A DNA stretch of 7,035 nt from Simkania sp. (lineage in GTDB: Bacteria > Chlamydiota > Chlamydiia > Chlamydiales > Simkaniaceae): NCBI GenBank assembly GCA_028279205.1, contig JANQSR010000202.1:1-7035 (forward strand), written 5' to 3'. How positions within the stretch are numbered: the stretch's first letter is position 1; every line of letters starts with the position of its first letter. A model generated the notes under the pieces. It saw only the letters and a program-made list of their open reading frames with translations. It searched no databases and was not told the DNA's origin. A program made the translations under genes and the position numbers. Shown here one piece after another: positions 5,929-7,035 of this stretch.

Positions 5929-6687
5929 ATGGAAAGAGTTCACAGTAGAAGTTTTATGCAAGATAGTTTTGCTGCCACAAATGATCAACTTGGGGCAACC
6001 AGAGATCTGAATGCTGGTTCCACTTCTGCGGAAGATAAGGTTTTGCACAAAGAAGGGGTGGGAGCTTGGATCATTAGAAAAATAGCGCATATTTTCTTTG
6101 CGGTTATGGCATTTTTTGGCTCTAACTGGGCTCAATTGAGGCTGGGTGTTCTTTATCTGGAAGATTCGAATCAAGAAAAAGGGTTATATTGGGTAGAAAA
6201 ATCAGCAGAAAACAAAAATATCACGGCTCAATTTCGACTTGGGGAGATTTTTTACACGGGCAAGTATGGGGTAGAAAAAGATAAAGGAGCAGCTATTAAG
6301 TGGCTTGAAAAAGTAATAGGAGAAGGATGGAATAAGAGTATCACGCATAGTGAGCTTGTTGACAAGGCTATATTTAGGCTTGCAGATATTTTACTTAAAT
6401 CTCATAGAGATCGGACTAGAGATTGGGGTGGAATCGGAAAAGATCCTGAAAGAGTCCTCGAACTACTTCTTCGACCAGGGGGACTAGTAGAGAGAAAAAG
6501 TCCTGAGGCTCTACGCATAGCTGGAGAGATTTTGAAAGACAGATATTCCGATGAGGGGGCAATTCCTGATCTTCAAAGAGCAATTGAGTTCTTGGTTGAA
6601 GCACAAGATCTAGGATGTGATAAAAAGGTCGTTCACGTACTTGATGAGGCTTTTCGTCTACGCGATTCAGCTGAAGCAAGCAGATGA
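5929..6687 (+). CDS. Sel1-repeat protein with N-terminal hydrophobic segment
   Basis: Sel1-like repeats (SLRs) are ~36-residue helix pairs of the TPR superfamily that bind other proteins. This 252-residue protein has a polar N-terminus (1-44), a hydrophobic stretch at about 46-64 (AWIIRKIAHIFFAVMAFFG), then repeat units. Unit 1 is about 67-97 (AQLRLGVLYLED... GLYWVEKSAEN). Unit 2 is about 100-133 (AQFRLGEIFYTGKYGVEKDKG... AIKWLEKVIGEG), the closest to consensus. Unit 3 is about 147-184 (AIFRLADILL...) and unit 4 about 193-229 (EALRIAGEIL... AIEFLVEAQDLG); both are diverged. The hydrophobic stretch could anchor the repeats to a membrane. The start has a good ribosome site. Amoeba-associated chlamydiae and other intracellular bacteria carry many SLR proteins, some acting at the host interface, but nothing here shows secretion. 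Its binding partner is unknown. The gene is isolated between two dead insertion sequences and appears intact. Confidence 0.85.
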   Translation: MERVHSRSFMQDSFAATNDQLGATRDLNAGSTSAEDKVLHKEGVGAWIIRKIAHIFFAVMAFFGSNWAQLRLGVLYLEDSNQEKGLYWVEKSAENKNITAQFRLGEIFYTGKYGVEKDKGAAIKWLEKVIGEGWNKSITHSELVDKAIFRLADILLKSHRDRTRDWGGIGKDPERVLELLLRPGGLVERKSPEALRIAGEILKDRYSDEGAIPDLQRAIEFLVEAQDLGCDKKVVHVLDEAFRLRDSAEASR

Positions 6688-6733
6688 AACTAAAGATGTA
6701 AGACCATGCGATCTTTTTAGCTGCTTGTTTAAG

Positions 6734-6775
6734 ACCGCCTTAATAAGAATACTTTACTTGACCTTTTAAAGCGGT
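6734..6775 (+). terminator. Possible hairpin terminator after the Sel1-repeat gene
   Basis: ACCGCCTTAA (6734-6743) pairs with TTAAAGCGGT (6766-6775), nine of ten pairs, with a 22-base AT-rich loop, followed by TTGAAAATCTTT. The long loop and the interrupted T-run make it a weak candidate. A nearer stem, AAAGAT/ATCTTT (6692-6697 with 6710-6715), leads into a short T-run (TTTTT) and is an alternative. Confidence 0.3.
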
Positions 6776-6789
6776 TTGAAAATCTTTAT

Positions 6790-7035
6790 CTAATCGTCTT
6801 TTATCAGGCTGTTTTTGGGTCGCGAGGGTACTAAGGGGGACTGCCTAGTGGCTGTTTTGATGGAGATGTTTGTGATCCCGTCGGGTGAGGAGGCCATGCG
6901 GCGAAGGATCAACTTCATGTTGTGCACTACACCCGCACACAGTATTGCATTTAGGCAATCACCTAAACGTTCTTTTAGATAATTCCGTCCCAACTTTCCT
7001 TACGTTTTTCATCTGTCCGATGTGAGGCTCTATTG
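6790..7035 (-). pseudogene. IS5-type transposase C-terminal remnant, frameshifted (runs off the right edge)
   Basis: On the minus strand the first visible frame (7033 down to about 6992) reads IEPHIGQMKNVRKVG, and the next frame, from about 6993, continues GRNYLKERLGDCLNAILCAG then NMKLILRRM. Joined, they give the C-terminal signature of IS5-superfamily DDE transposases: Ile-Glu-x-x-Ile-Gly-x-x-Lys, then Gly-Arg-Asn-Tyr-Leu-Lys-x-x-x-Gly-Asp, then an Asn-Ala-Leu helix. The Glu is probably the last catalytic residue. One extra G in the GGG run near 6989-6991 would explain the frame change. The second frame ends at 6790; residues after about RRMASS do not look conserved. The bulk of the gene lies beyond the window. 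The 6688-6789 stretch to its left holds only the weak hairpins noted above. Confidence 0.75.

Noticed and set aside
5786..6010. Frame of 74 codons overlapping the Sel1 gene start
   Set aside because: It spans the MITE-like repeat, the candidate promoter and the beginning of the Sel1 gene in another frame, and has no ribosome site or family features.
6416..6679. Minus-strand frame of 87 codons inside the Sel1 gene
   Set aside because: Antisense shadow of a clear Sel1-repeat coding frame.
1..7035. CRISPR array, toxin-antitoxin pair, retron or other defence system
   Set aside because: No regularly spaced repeats, no small paired genes and no reverse transcriptase motif. The only defence-related content is the truncated hsdS and the DinD-like gene.

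Overview
The window most likely comes from a member of the Chlamydiae, probably one of the amoeba-associated Parachlamydiales-type lineages. This is an inference. It rests on the dxr-rseP gene pair (adjacent in chlamydial genomes as I recall them), an RseP of 645 residues that is far larger than the ~450-residue proteobacterial protein, a Sel1-repeat protein, and a high density of decayed insertion sequences. I cannot fix the genus from sequence alone.

Layout. Positions 1-1056, minus strand: the end of a restriction-modification accessory locus. A 5'-truncated type I specificity subunit (hsdS) overlaps by ATGA the start of a DinD-like gene that runs off the left edge. Positions 1104-1340: a junction scar. 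The 3' portion of a tRNA-Leu(UAA) gene is followed at once by an internal fragment of a tyrosine recombinase, the pattern left by integrative elements that use a tRNA 3' end as attachment site. Positions 1537-4627: the stable core, dxr (isoprenoid precursor synthesis, MEP pathway) and rseP (intramembrane site-2 protease), seven bases apart and probably one operon.

Positions 4773-4938: a compact non-coding mobile element of 148 bp with 23-bp terminal inverted repeats (22/23 matching) flanked by a perfect 9-bp direct repeat, apparently a MITE. It lies between a candidate promoter and a small unrecognised gene (4965-5483) encoding a protein with two hydrophobic segments. Positions 5557-5778: the 3' end of an IS66-family element with a frameshifted transposase tail and a recognisable GTAA terminus. 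It abuts a diverged sequence related to the MITE end. Positions 5929-6687: a Sel1-repeat protein gene with its own candidate promoter. Positions 6790-7035, minus strand: a frameshifted C-terminal piece of an IS5-type transposase.

Taken together, two conserved housekeeping genes sit between stretches of accessory DNA shaped by repeated insertion and decay. The two intact accessory genes right of rseP (unknown membrane protein and Sel1 protein) are lineage-specific candidates. The most interesting new item is the MITE with its target-site duplication and the related diverged copy about 0.9 kb downstream.
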